Shown here piece after piece: positions 44,701 through 53,373 of a DNA stretch of 64,000 nucleotides (positions within the stretch are counted from its first letter, which is position 1; every line of letters begins with the position of its first letter). The notes under the pieces were generated by a model that was given only the letters and a program-made list of their open reading frames with translations, did not search any database and was not told the DNA's origin. The translations under genes and the position numbers were made by a program. This stretch comes from Domibacillus tundrae (lineage in GTDB: Bacteria > Bacillota > Bacilli > Bacillales > Domibacillaceae): assembly GCF_000970675.1 (NCBI RefSeq), contig NZ_LAJA01000007.1, positions 248,001 through 312,000 of the forward strand. Direction: 5' to 3'.

Positions 44701-45383
44701 TCTTTTTTTAATGGATCGATAAAAGGAAGATCGTCGATTGTCCCCGTCGCTTCATACAAAGAAGACAGCTCTTTTAGCCAGCGGTCTGGATCAGGGTGTG
44801 ATCTTGAAAAGTCAAATAATCGAATAACCGATTTTTGTAGTTCCACATCACTCCGGTCGCCAGAAAATGTATCAACTAATGTAAAAAAAGAGTCATTGTC
44901 CGGTTTAGCGTATTCTTCTTCAAGCAAGTCTTCAAGCACTTCATCCCGAATTAACACCGCTTCTGTATCATCAGCGATCCGGAAACCCGGGTCGATATCG
45001 ATCATGTAATAATATTTTCGGATCACTTCCAAACAGAATGAATGCAGGGTAGAAATGGACGCTTTATTTAATAAGCGAAGCTGGCGGCGAAGACGACTCA
45101 AAGCAGGATTTTTTTCAATCTCCTGCTCAAGCGCCTCGCTAATCCGCTGCCGCATTTCCGCCGCCGCCGCATTGGTAAAGGTAACGACAAGCAGCTCATC
45201 CACATCGATCGGCGATTCATCACGAATCATTTTTTGAATAATCCGCTCGACTAAAACGGCCGTTTTCCCGGAACCAGCCGCCGCGGCGACAAGAATGTCG
45301 CTTCCTTCTGCATAAATGGCTTTCCATTGATCGTCTGTCCATCGTGCATCATCCGGCTTGACCGGAATGTTATAGCTGTTCAT
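41712..45383 (-). CDS. addA: Helicase-nuclease subunit AddA
   Basis: A 1223-residue subunit of the AddAB helicase-nuclease, which processes double-strand breaks for RecA-mediated recombination. The UvrD-like helicase motifs include Walker [16 protein letters not shown] near residue 35, [27 protein letters not shown] and [13 protein letters not shown]. The C-terminal RecB-like nuclease domain has [26 protein letters not shown]. Its start overlaps the end of addB by 14 nt, so the two are coupled. Length is close to the 1232 residues of B. subtilis AddA. Confidence 0.97.
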   Translation of the reverse strand: [1223 protein letters not shown]

Positions 45384-48300
45384 CGTCTTCCTCCTTCATC
45401 ATTGCGATAATCTCTTCATTTTTTCTCGGGCGGATGGTTCGGTACTGATTTTCTTCAAGCGTGTCATCAAATTGGCACACTTGCCGATACGAACAAAATG
45501 TACACGGCGTTTTTTTATTGTAACGATACGGCGTAATATCGACTCGTCCGGAGACGATGTCGTTGCCCGCTTTTTCATACAAGCTGCGTACATGCCCTCT
45601 CATCGCTTCAAAATCTCCATCATCCGCCGTTTTTGAACGTGCCGACAACGTTCCGTCTTTTTTAAATCCTGCTGGAATAATGAGCGAATCTCCCGTCTCA
45701 AGCTGTTCATCCATTAAATGAATCGCTTCGTCTTCTCCAAGCACAAGTCCTTTCATACGGAAGCTTTTCAACAGTTCTTTTTCAATCTCATCAATGGTCA
45801 GGAATTTTTTCGTATTCAAATAAGGATTATGAACATGAAAATATAAAACGCCGCCTGGACGTGCTTCAGTCCCGGTTAAAAGTGGTGCATTCGTGACAAC
45901 GATATCAAGATATGTCAGCATTTGCATCGCAAATCCATAGTACATCTCTGTCATGTCCACATCCCGGCTGCCTGACTTATAGTCGATCACCCGCAAATAC
46001 GTATCTTCTTTTCCTTTTGCTCGATCGACCCGGTCAATACGGCCCGCAAGCGACATACGCGCCCCATTTTTCAGCTCAAAAACGAGCGGCGGCAATTCTG
46101 AACGCGGACCGAAAGCGAGTTCAATGCCCAGCGGTGAAAAACCGCTCACCTTCGCCTGATTACTAAGTACCGTCGATGCACGTGCAATAATTTGTTCTAA
46201 TTTTTTCTGAATATATATGTGTCGATGCGAACTCATTAAGATTCGATTTTGCAGCTTTGGCGCCAGCTCCTCCACTGCTGTTTTTGCAAAGGATTTACAT
46301 TGTTCCGGTGTCAGCTCCGGCCATTTCAGCCCTCTTTTTTCTACTTCTTCCGCGATCCATTTCAGTGCCCCGTGGAATAAATCTCCAATATCCGGCGCTT
46401 CAAGGCGATAGACGAGCCGGTCGCGAAGCTTTAAGCCGTGACGGACAAAATGGCTAAACGCGCATGAATGAAACGTCTCCATTCTCGATACACTTGCAAT
46501 CATATCGGTTCCGTACAAATTAAGACTTGTCTCTTCTTTTAACGGATCCGCTTTATTTTCATAAAACAAACTATCAAGAACAAATCCAGCTTTTTTTGCG
46601 TTGCTTTCTATATAAACATTGTATACATCCCACCAGAATGAAAAAATGGGATATCCTCGCTTTTTCAGCTGAAGCTGGGACGTTAAATATGATAACGTTG
46701 GTTCCGAATGGGAAATGTAAGCGAGCTGGTCCTTTGCCGGCAGATCAGCCGGATCATTGGCAACAATGACCTTGTCTATGTGCTCAAACCACTCATGCAT
46801 TCTTTTTATATAAGGGGACGGCTGTAATGATTTTCCTTCTGCATCGGCAATCGGCCACGAAACGTACAGACGATTTGATGGTACTGTATACGCCCGGTAT
46901 GCGATCAGTTCTTCATCGAGCAGTTTCGTTTTGCTGCCAGGTGCAACATGCATCCCGGAAGAAAGAAGTGCTTCCCTTTCTTCATCATCCAAAATGCCTC
47001 CTTCCATTTGACGGGAAGGAAAGACACCATCATTCATACCGACGATAAAGGCTGTGTGAATGTCGGCAAGCCTTGATTTTTCCGGATTGGCGATGATGAC
47101 CTGGTCGGCTGCCGGCGGCACGATAGAAAATTCCAGTGCTTCAAGCCCGGCATCCAAAACGGCGGCGAATTTTTTCGCATCCATTTCTTCATCGCCGGCC
47201 ACTTCCGCAAATTCATCAAGCATGCCGATCACCGCGTCCCATGCCTGGTTATGCTGAGCAGCTTCCGTCAGTTCCCCGCGCTCTTCTGCTTCCATTGAAA
47301 GCTGCTCCATTTTTTCTGGAATGTGAAGTTCTTCAATAAATTGATACAGTCCACGACAGCATTCCATAGCATTCTTTGCTCTTTTCAGACGCTTTTCCAA
47401 TCTAAAAAGTGGTGCAGCAATAAACTCTTTCATTTCGTTTAATTGGTTTTCAAATAAACGCTCTTCATCTGTCTGGGCAACCGAAGTAAATTCCAGCCCC
47501 ATATAACGGCGGTATGTCCAGCGCTCGCCGTTCGTCCATCGTTCCCCGTAAATGCCGTGGGCAAGCACGTAATTTTCAAGCAAATCCATGCTGCGGCGAA
47601 TTTTTTCGCGCGGCTGATCAAACGAAAAAAGCAAATCTGTTTTCACCGCACGAAAAATCGCTTCATACCGCCATTTTCCGCCAATGACTTCTAGTGACGA
47701 ACGAATAAGTTCAACGAGCGGATGGTTGAGCATCGGCCGTTTTTGATCGATAAAAAATGGAATGCTATAATCATCAAAAACAGTTTCAATGATCGATCGA
47801 TAATCTTCACCATTCCGAACAAGCAGCGCCATTTGTTTATAGCGCAGATTTTCAGTACGGGAAAGACGACGGATTTCGCGCGCAGCCGATTCGATTTCAG
47901 CACGCCTGCCTGCCGCCTGCCAAATAGACATTCCTTCACTGTTTTTAGAACGTTTCGCCGGACGTTTGTCAAATTGCATTTCAAGATGAATAAGCGAAGC
48001 GGCCTCCTGACGCTTATGTCCATATATAATAAGATCTTTTTTTATATCAATCTCTTCTGCAATCGCAAGTTCATATAAATCATGATAGGAACGTCCCGGC
48101 AGCCGGAACAGATGGGTATCAACCGGGTCTTCATTCCGAAATGGACGATCTACTGTTAAAGCGATGGTTACGTCGTTTGCTGAATTCATCAGCACACGGA
48201 TGACTTCATATTCTTGTGGTGTAAAACTGTGAAATCCATCTATATAAATGTCCGCTTCTTGTATGTAAGAAGAATTTGCGGCCATTTCTGCCAAAAGCCT

Positions 48301-48840
48301 CATATAGTCTTCGGAGTCCGTATATTTGCCAGCTAAGGCTTGATCGTAGGAAGAGTAGATTGTTTGTAAGTCACTTAGTTTGTCTGCAAGTGCAGCGGGG
48401 ACCTGTTTTCGGTGCTCCGCCATTTCATCCGGCGAAATTAAATATTGCCGAAATTCAGTCAGCATTTGTTCAACCGTGCTGACAAACCCTGTTTTATCGG
48501 CCGCTTTTGAGAAAACAGCCAAGTCATTGCGATGTTCTTCGATAATTTTCCGGATTAAAATATTGCGTCCAGCTGGTGTAATGTGCTGTCTGCTCATGCC
48601 GCCTTCTTCCTGTAACACGCGCCATGCAAGCCGCGTAAAGCTGTACACTTGTGCCCGAATAATGCCGCCGAGGGTCTGATCTGAGGCGAGGCGATATTCT
48701 GACAGAAACGACATCTGCTCCGGCACAATATAGATGATTGGCTTTCCGTCAGGCAGCCGGCGGAGACGTTCTTTTATTTCATTGATGATATGCTCTGTTT
48801 TTCCTGAACCGGAACGTCCAATAATAAATTGCAATGCCAT
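45370..48840 (-). CDS. addB: Helicase-nuclease subunit AddB
   Basis: An 1156-residue partner of AddA. Walker A is GRSGSGKTEHI near residue 8. The C-terminal nuclease domain includes LRVIDYKSGSRDVDM. Three of the four cysteines of the family's Fe-S cluster are visible as C1113, C1116 and C1122 in CTFCSYRQVC; a fourth lies earlier, probably in FHSCAFSHF. The ATG at 48840 follows GGAGGAAT. It is the first gene of addBA and lies beside comK, in a district tied to transformation. Confidence 0.97.
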   Translation of the reverse strand: MALQFIIGRSGSGKTEHIINEIKERLRRLPDGKPIIYIVPEQMSFLSEYRLASDQTLGGIIRAQVYSFTRLAWRVLQEEGGMSRQHITPAGRNILIRKIIEEHRNDLAVFSKAADKTGFVSTVEQMLTEFRQYLISPDEMAEHRKQVPAALADKLSDLQTIYSSYDQALAGKYTDSEDYMRLLAEMAANSSYIQEADIYIDGFHSFTPQEYEVIRVLMNSANDVTIALTVDRPFRNEDPVDTHLFRLPGRSYHDLYELAIAEEIDIKKDLIIYGHKRQEAASLIHLEMQFDKRPAKRSKNSEGMSIWQAAGRRAEIESAAREIRRLSRTENLRYKQMALLVRNGEDYRSIIETVFDDYSIPFFIDQKRPMLNHPLVELIRSSLEVIGGKWRYEAIFRAVKTDLLFSFDQPREKIRRSMDLLENYVLAHGIYGERWTNGERWTYRRYMGLEFTSVAQTDEERLFENQLNEMKEFIAAPLFRLEKRLKRAKNAMECCRGLYQFIEELHIPEKMEQLSMEAEERGELTEAAQHNQAWDAVIGMLDEFAEVAGDEEMDAKKFAAVLDAGLEALEFSIVPPAADQVIIANPEKSRLADIHTAFIVGMNDGVFPSRQMEGGILDDEEREALLSSGMHVAPGSKTKLLDEELIAYRAYTVPSNRLYVSWPIADAEGKSLQPSPYIKRMHEWFEHIDKVIVANDPADLPAKDQLAYISHSEPTLSYLTSQLQLKKRGYPIFSFWWDVYNVYIESNAKKAGFVLDSLFYENKADPLKEETSLNLYGTDMIASVSRMETFHSCAFSHFVRHGLKLRDRLVYRLEAPDIGDLFHGALKWIAEEVEKRGLKWPELTPEQCKSFAKTAVEELAPKLQNRILMSSHRHIYIQKKLEQIIARASTVLSNQAKVSGFSPLGIELAFGPRSELPPLVFELKNGARMSLAGRIDRVDRAKGKEDTYLRVIDYKSGSRDVDMTEMYYGFAMQMLTYLDIVVTNAPLLTGTEARPGGVLYFHVHNPYLNTKKFLTIDEIEKELLKSFRMKGLVLGEDEAIHLMDEQLETGDSLIIPAGFKKDGTLSARSKTADDGDFEAMRGHVRSLYEKAGNDIVSGRVDITPYRYNKKTPCTFCSYRQVCQFDDTLEENQYRTIRPRKNEEIIAMMKEEDDEQL

Positions 48841-48902
48841 CCGGATTCCTCCTTTTATTTACTTTCACTATATCAAAGATCATACGTTCGGTCAAAATTC
48901 AA

Positions 48903-48938
48903 AAAATAAAAAACCACGTTCTTACGGTTTTTTATTTT
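48903..48938 (-). terminator. Terminator after yhjE
   Basis: AAATAAAAAACC / GGTTTTTTATTT around ACGTTCTTAC, at the yhjE stop codon (48932). Although AT-rich, the stem is 12 bp. Confidence 0.75.
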
Positions 48939-49501
48939 TGAAGACGTTTTTCCAGCTGTTTGCCTCCTGCCCATAAAAGAGCCATAACTGCTATGATAAT
49001 AGCAGTCTTACCCGGCTGATGAATGAGTGCAAAAACGTCATGGCCAACATAGCTGATCGTAAAAATCATCACCGTTTTCCCTGCCATGACTGCAAATAAA
49101 TATTGGACGACGCTAATGTGTGACAAACCTGCGACTACATTTACGATTGCAGAAGGTGTAAATGGAAAGCAAAGCAGCAAAAACACTGGCGCAAAGCCGT
49201 GGTGATCAATCCAATTCATCATTTGACTCACTTGTTTATTTCGCTGCAGAAATGTTAAAATGCGCTGCTGTCCAAATTTCCTAATAAGTAAAAAGACAAT
49301 AAAAGAACCTGTTACAGCTCCTCCCCAGGAAATAAGGAAGCCAAGCCAAAGTCCGAAGGCATTTACATTTGCAAGCACAAAAGCAAACAAAGGCAAAAAA
49401 GGCAAAAATGCTTCGAGAAGCGGCAGTAAAAAGCCAGGAAGCGGTCCAAATGATTCATACCGCTGAATCCACTCCATAATTTGATTTGTTGAAAAATTCA
49501 T
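48932..49501 (-). CDS. yhjE: TVP38/TMEM64-family membrane protein YhjE
   Basis: A 189-residue multi-pass membrane protein of the TVP38/TMEM64 (VTT/SNARE-associated) family. Visible are the N-terminal MEWIQRYESFGPLPGFLLPLLEAFLPFLPL, the central GAVTGSFIVFLLIRKFGQQRI and FAPVFLLLCFPFTPSAIVNVVAGLSHI. The family relates to DedA; many members are thought to be lipid scramblases or flippases but the role here is unknown. A homologous yhjE lies near addB in B. subtilis. Confidence 0.85.
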   Translation of the reverse strand: MNFSTNQIMEWIQRYESFGPLPGFLLPLLEAFLPFLPLFAFVLANVNAFGLWLGFLISWGGAVTGSFIVFLLIRKFGQQRILTFLQRNKQVSQMMNWIDHHGFAPVFLLLCFPFTPSAIVNVVAGLSHISVVQYLFAVMAGKTVMIFTISYVGHDVFALIHQPGKTAIIIAVMALLWAGGKQLEKRLQK

Positions 49502-49536
49502 CTAATTATTCCCTTTCATTATCCATCCTGTACTCC

Positions 49537-50103
49537 TCATTCCCTTTTGCGCGGATGAAAAAACGAAATAACGTTTTCTTTCACACCTACCACATAGTGA
49601 GCGCGAGCAACTTTTTCTGTTCGAATAGACGGTGTCGCTGCATTGCCCCGCTCATAAAGTGCTTTGGTCATCATAATCTGATTATGAACCGCAAGAGGCG
49701 ATACAGGAACGACAATCCATTGATCATCCACAAACGTGATTTTCGTTTGTTTTTTATCTATCTTTTCCAAATATTTTAAATGAGAAAGGGTAATCCATAC
49801 ACAATCAGGTTTTAAATGAGAAATCGTCGGGAATAGATAAGTACCTTTCAAATGGTCAACATTAATAGGAACTTTCCGATTGATGCCAAGCACCCTGGCA
49901 GAAGCTTCTCTTCTCCCATCATAAGTTGAAAGGTAGCGAATGCAGCTTTGCCGAATAATTTTCAATGGTGTTTTTTTTATCATTACCGGTTCACTGTTTT
50001 TTTCATATACTTTAGTATATTCTCCATAACGAACCGGCTCTAAAAAAAGTGTGTTTTCATTGATCGTATATTCGTTTTTTTCATTAACCGGCTGATTGTT
50101 CAT
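49537..50103 (-). CDS. comK: Competence transcription factor ComK
   Basis: A 188-residue homologue of ComK, the master activator of DNA uptake genes. The conserved core reads KKTPLKIIRQSCIRYLSTYDGRREA and KVPINVDHLKGTYLFPTISHLKPDC, then VWITLSHLKYLEKI, aligning with the DNA-binding region of B. subtilis ComK; the N- and C-termini differ. Its activity would be restrained by MecA (19077). The ribosome site before ATG 50103 (GCGGGTGA) is weak, in keeping with a tightly controlled gene. An AT-rich leader lies upstream, with no exact ComK box (AAAA-N5-TTTT) found. Confidence 0.9.
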   Translation of the reverse strand: MNNQPVNEKNEYTINENTLFLEPVRYGEYTKVYEKNSEPVMIKKTPLKIIRQSCIRYLSTYDGRREASARVLGINRKVPINVDHLKGTYLFPTISHLKPDCVWITLSHLKYLEKIDKKQTKITFVDDQWIVVPVSPLAVHNQIMMTKALYERGNAATPSIRTEKVARAHYVVGVKENVISFFHPRKRE

Positions 50104-50275
50104 TTCTTTGGTTCACCCGCTTCTTTTCATTTATTCACACTTCTTTATCTTACTATTTTACGGTAAATTTGTCCCATTCGCCACGAGAAATAATTTTCTA
50201 AAAATTTAAAACTTTCTGTTGATTAGTTGTTTGAAATCCCATATAATAAAAAAAAGGTATCCGAGGTGATTAAAA

Positions 50276-50509
50276 ATGGAAAACAATAATTATTTTGCTG
50301 AGATGATGAAGTCCCCGATGCCCCGTGAAACAGAGAAAACAGTAATCAGTGAATTTATCGACAGCTTCCTTAGCGATATTCTATACAAAAAAGAAAAAGC
50401 AGCATTAATGGAAAAAATTGATCTTTCTCTTGATCAAGGTGACCGTTCTGCATTTATTACTTTATCTAATGAATTAAACCGCTTGGAGAAAACTTATAAG
50501 GTATCTTAA
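50276..50509 (+). CDS. yhzC: IDEAL-domain protein YhzC
   Basis: A 77-residue protein with an IDEAL domain: EKIDLSLDQGDRSAFITLSNEL near the C-terminus matches the IDEAL motif pattern (hydrophobic-Asp-x-Ala-Leu-Asp-x-x-Asp). The N-terminus is helical and charged. yhzC lies next to comK and has this length in B. subtilis. The ribosome site is GAGGTGA. It is divergent from comK and followed by a strong terminator. The function is unknown. Confidence 0.82.
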   Translation: MENNNYFAEMMKSPMPRETEKTVISEFIDSFLSDILYKKEKAALMEKIDLSLDQGDRSAFITLSNELNRLEKTYKVS

Positions 50510-50563
50510 TGAACTCCTTCATGCTGATTCCTCAAGCGATGAAAACCCCAATTAACTTAACCG

Positions 50564-50601
50564 AAAAAGCCCCGTATCTTAATTGATACGGGTGCTTTTT
50601 G
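50564..50601 (+). terminator. Terminator between yhzC and azlD
   Basis: AAAAAGC-CCCGTATC / GATACGGG-TGCTTTTT around TTAATT. It can act in both directions. Confidence 0.9.
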
Positions 50602-50619
50602 AGCGCGTATATACCCTCC

Positions 50620-50925
50620 TTATGAAAAAAGTGATAATACCGTTAAAATCCCAATCGATCCAAGAACCGTTATGATAATATTCGCACCTGTAAAAGCAAT
50701 TAGAAAAGCCGCAGCGGCTCCGATCAGGGCAAACGATATGTTTTCATGAAAGTTTAAAACACCCGGAAAAATGAGCGCACCGAGCGTCGCATATGGAACA
50801 TTCTTTAAAATGCCCTGCCAAAAAGAAGGCAGCTCTTTTCCTCTCAGAAGCACAAACGGAAGCATACGCGGAATATATGTGACGAAAGTCATTCCTAAAA
50901 CGATGGATGCCATTGTCGTGCTCAT
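50620..50925 (-). CDS. azlD: Branched-chain amino acid exporter subunit AzlD
   Basis: A 101-residue membrane protein with three to four helices, matching AzlD. AzlC and AzlD together export branched-chain amino acids and related compounds such as 4-azaleucine. Visible are FVTYIPRMLPFVLLRGKELP and the Ala/Ile-rich C-terminal helices. It overlaps azlC by 4 nt (ATGA), so they are translationally coupled. Confidence 0.85.
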   Translation of the reverse strand: MSTTMASIVLGMTFVTYIPRMLPFVLLRGKELPSFWQGILKNVPYATLGALIFPGVLNFHENISFALIGAAAAFLIAFTGANIIITVLGSIGILTVLSLFS

Positions 50926-51635
50926 TCGATTTCTCCCTTTCGTCTTACCTGGCCTGCCACTTCAATACTAATAGACGCAATAAGTGTTGAAATAATAATA
51001 GCCCATCCGCTTGAGAGCGCACCTGAATATGTAAAAATACAGTTTAATACTGCCGCGGTTACGGCAAGAATGACTGCTTTTAAGCTTGTTTTAAGCGAGG
51101 GAACGAGCAATCCGATAAACATCGCATATAAAGCAATCCCCATGCTTTCCTGAACAACAGGAGGCATCGCGTTTCCCGCTACAAACCCGAGTCCTGAACC
51201 AAGTACCCAGCTTGAATAAGAAATGAGAATAAGACCGGCCATAAAAGAAGAATGAATCGAACCGCTTTTCATCGCAGCAACCGAAAAAGTTTCATCCGTG
51301 ACCCCAAACGAATACGCCGCTTTTTTCCACATCGCTTCTTCTTCCGCTTTTTCATTTAAAGCAGCCGACATAAGGAAATGACGGATGTTTAAAATAAACG
51401 TTGTCAGCACAATTTCAAAAACTCCCGTTCCGATCGTAATGAGGCTTAGAGCAATATATTGCGCCGCTCCGGCGAATACAAAAATGCTTAATGACATCGT
51501 TTCAATAAACGTTAACTCAGCACTTTTTGCCAGCAAGCCGTAGGTAAGGGCTGCTGGTACATATCCAATGGCAATACCTGTTCCAGCAGCAAGGCCATCT
51601 TTAAACTCACTTTGTGCAGCAGCAGTTGTTTCCAT
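50922..51635 (-). CDS. azlC: Branched-chain amino acid exporter subunit AzlC
   Basis: A 237-residue integral membrane protein of the AzlC (LIV-E) family with about six to eight helices. The signature YVPAALTYGLLAKSAELTFIE, FAGAAQYIALSLI and SYSSWVLGSGLGFVAG are typical. I chose ATG 51635 because GGAGGAAATAAA precedes it; the upstream frame to 51665 lacks a ribosome site. It is followed by azlD with a 4-nt overlap. In Bacillus the operon is often Lrp-type regulated, but no regulator gene is seen here. Confidence 0.87.
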   Translation of the reverse strand: METTAAAQSEFKDGLAAGTGIAIGYVPAALTYGLLAKSAELTFIETMSLSIFVFAGAAQYIALSLITIGTGVFEIVLTTFILNIRHFLMSAALNEKAEEEAMWKKAAYSFGVTDETFSVAAMKSGSIHSSFMAGLILISYSSWVLGSGLGFVAGNAMPPVVQESMGIALYAMFIGLLVPSLKTSLKAVILAVTAAVLNCIFTYSGALSSGWAIIISTLIASISIEVAGQVRRKGEIE

Positions 51636-51698
51636 TTTATTTCCTCCGTTTTTAATTTCCCACAAATTATACTCCTTTGTGTATACATAAACAATATA

Positions 51699-51735
51699 AA
51701 AAACGCACGTGCCTTTTCAGCACGCGCGCTTTTTA
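51699..51735 (-). terminator. Terminator after lcfB
   Basis: GCGCGCGTGC / GCACGTGCGT on the minus strand around a TGAAAAG loop, with a T-run, directly after the lcfB stop codon. Confidence 0.8.
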
Positions 51736-53286
51736 TCACTTTTTGACAATTTGATCTTTTAATGATCTTCTTAAAATCTTTCCAGTTGTGTTTTTTGGCA
51801 GCTCCTGCAAAAACTCAACCGATTTTGGCACTTTGTATGAAACAAGCCTCTCCTTGCAATAATTTAGAACATCCTCTTCCGTAAGTGAATTCCCTTTCTG
51901 AACAACAAAAGCGAGAACTGCCTCTCCGTAATCCGGATCGGGAGCGCCGAGTACTGCTGCTTCAACAATGTCATCGTGTTCATACAGCACTTCTTCCACT
52001 TCACGCGGATACACATTGTATCCCCCAACAATAACCAAATCTTTTTTCCGGTCTACGATATAAAAGTAGCCTTCATCGTCCCGGCGGGCTAAATCGCCTG
52101 TGTACAGCCATCCATCACGAATGGCCGCCCCTGTTTCTTCCGGCATTTTATAATAGCCCTTCATTACATTGGGTCCTTTTACAATTAACTCTCCCACTTG
52201 GCCTGGTACTGCTTCTTCTCCGAGTTCATTGACGACCCTGTTTTCCACATTTGAAATAGAACAGCCGATCGAACCCGCTTTACGCGGCCGGTCCAACGGA
52301 TTAAAAGCGGTAACCGGACTTGCTTCTGACAAGCCATATCCTTCAGAAATTTGCACATTAAATTTCTTTTCAAACTGTTCTAAAAGAGAAACCGGCATCG
52401 AAGCGCCTCCTGAAATACAAAGCCGAATCGATGAAAAATCAGCCGGATTCGAGTCCGGAAGTTGAAATAAAAAGTTATACATTGTCGGCACGCCCGCAAA
52501 AATAGTTGCTTTTTTTTCCTTCGCAGCTTTGAACACTTCCTTCGGGCTGAATGCCGGCAAAATAATCATTTCTGCTCCACTGACAATTGGAGCATTTAAG
52601 ACAACAGTCAAACAAAATACGTGGAACATCGGCAGGACTGTTATGACTGTATCCTTCTCTGTAATCGATAAATAGTCGGCAACATCCCGCGCATTTGAAT
52701 AAATATTTTTATGAGTAAGCATCGCACCTTTTGGCTTGCCTGTTGTGCCTGACGTATATAATATAACCGCTGTGTCTTCTTCATGTATGTCAGGACTCTG
52801 CAAAACATTTCCGTTTGCCAACACTTCAGAAAACGCTTTCATTTTAGAATAGATAGTAAATGAGGATGCTGTAATTCCAGCCGCACGTTCATCTCCTGAT
52901 TCGCATACGATGTAATGCTCAACTGACGGCAGGCTTTCATGCATGTTTTCTGCGGCCGGAAGTAGTAAATCCAGCATGACAACAGCTTTTACATCGCCAT
53001 TTTGCAAAATATAACTGATTTCACTTGGTGTATAAATAGGGTTTACCGGAATAACAGTGACGCCTGCCCGCATTGCCCCGTATAACGCAATAATAAAATG
53101 CGGCGAGTTGCCGAGCAGTAAAGCGATGTGGTCGCCTTTTTGAAGGCCAAGCGATTGCAGGCCTGCGGCAAATCGCGTGACTGTTTCGTTTAGCTCACCA
53201 TATGTGGCGGACGTGTGTAGAAACGTATAAGCAGTTTTGCCTGCATGAGCTGAAGCGGTTTGTTCAAGTGCCAGTGATGCATTCAT
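51736..53286 (-). CDS. lcfB: Long-chain fatty acid-CoA ligase LcfB (YhfL)
   Basis: A 516-residue AMP-dependent acyl-CoA synthetase. The AMP-binding motif is [20 protein letters not shown] near residue 170, then [27 protein letters not shown] and the C-terminal [14 protein letters not shown], whose Lys is needed for adenylation. It activates fatty acids for beta-oxidation. A FadR operator lies just upstream, as in the B. subtilis fatty acid degradation regulon. The ATG at 53286 follows AAGG. B. subtilis YhfL is 513 residues. Confidence 0.95.
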   Translation of the reverse strand: MNASLALEQTASAHAGKTAYTFLHTSATYGELNETVTRFAAGLQSLGLQKGDHIALLLGNSPHFIIALYGAMRAGVTVIPVNPIYTPSEISYILQNGDVKAVVMLDLLLPAAENMHESLPSVEHYIVCESGDERAAGITASSFTIYSKMKAFSEVLANGNVLQSPDIHEEDTAVILYTSGTTGKPKGAMLTHKNIYSNARDVADYLSITEKDTVITVLPMFHVFCLTVVLNAPIVSGAEMIILPAFSPKEVFKAAKEKKATIFAGVPTMYNFLFQLPDSNPADFSSIRLCISGGASMPVSLLEQFEKKFNVQISEGYGLSEASPVTAFNPLDRPRKAGSIGCSISNVENRVVNELGEEAVPGQVGELIVKGPNVMKGYYKMPEETGAAIRDGWLYTGDLARRDDEGYFYIVDRKKDLVIVGGYNVYPREVEEVLYEHDDIVEAAVLGAPDPDYGEAVLAFVVQKGNSLTEEDVLNYCKERLVSYKVPKSVEFLQELPKNTTGKILRRSLKDQIVKK

Positions 53287-53304
53287 CCTTCCATCCCCTT
53301 TTCA

Positions 53305-53322
53305 TTAATGAATAATCATTCA
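53305..53322 (-). promoter_or_regulatory. FadR operator of lcfB
   Basis: TTAATGAATAATCATTCA differs from the B. subtilis FadR (YsiA) consensus TGAATGAMTANTCATTCA only at its second base. It lies about 20 nt upstream of the lcfB start. FadR represses fatty acid degradation genes until long-chain acyl-CoA binds it. Confidence 0.85.
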
Positions 53323-53350
53323 TTTTTGCTTCTTTTATTATACAGGACAT

Positions 53351-53373
53351 GAAAAAAAGCCGCAACCTGCGGC
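53351..53373 (-). terminator. Terminator after yhfI
   Basis: AAGCCGCA / TGCGGCTT around ACC, with a T-run on the minus strand. Confidence 0.85.

Noticed and set aside
50104-50275. ComK box upstream of comK
   Set aside because: Several A- and T-runs occur (for example AAAATAATTTT) but none with the AAAA-N5-TTTT spacing on either strand.
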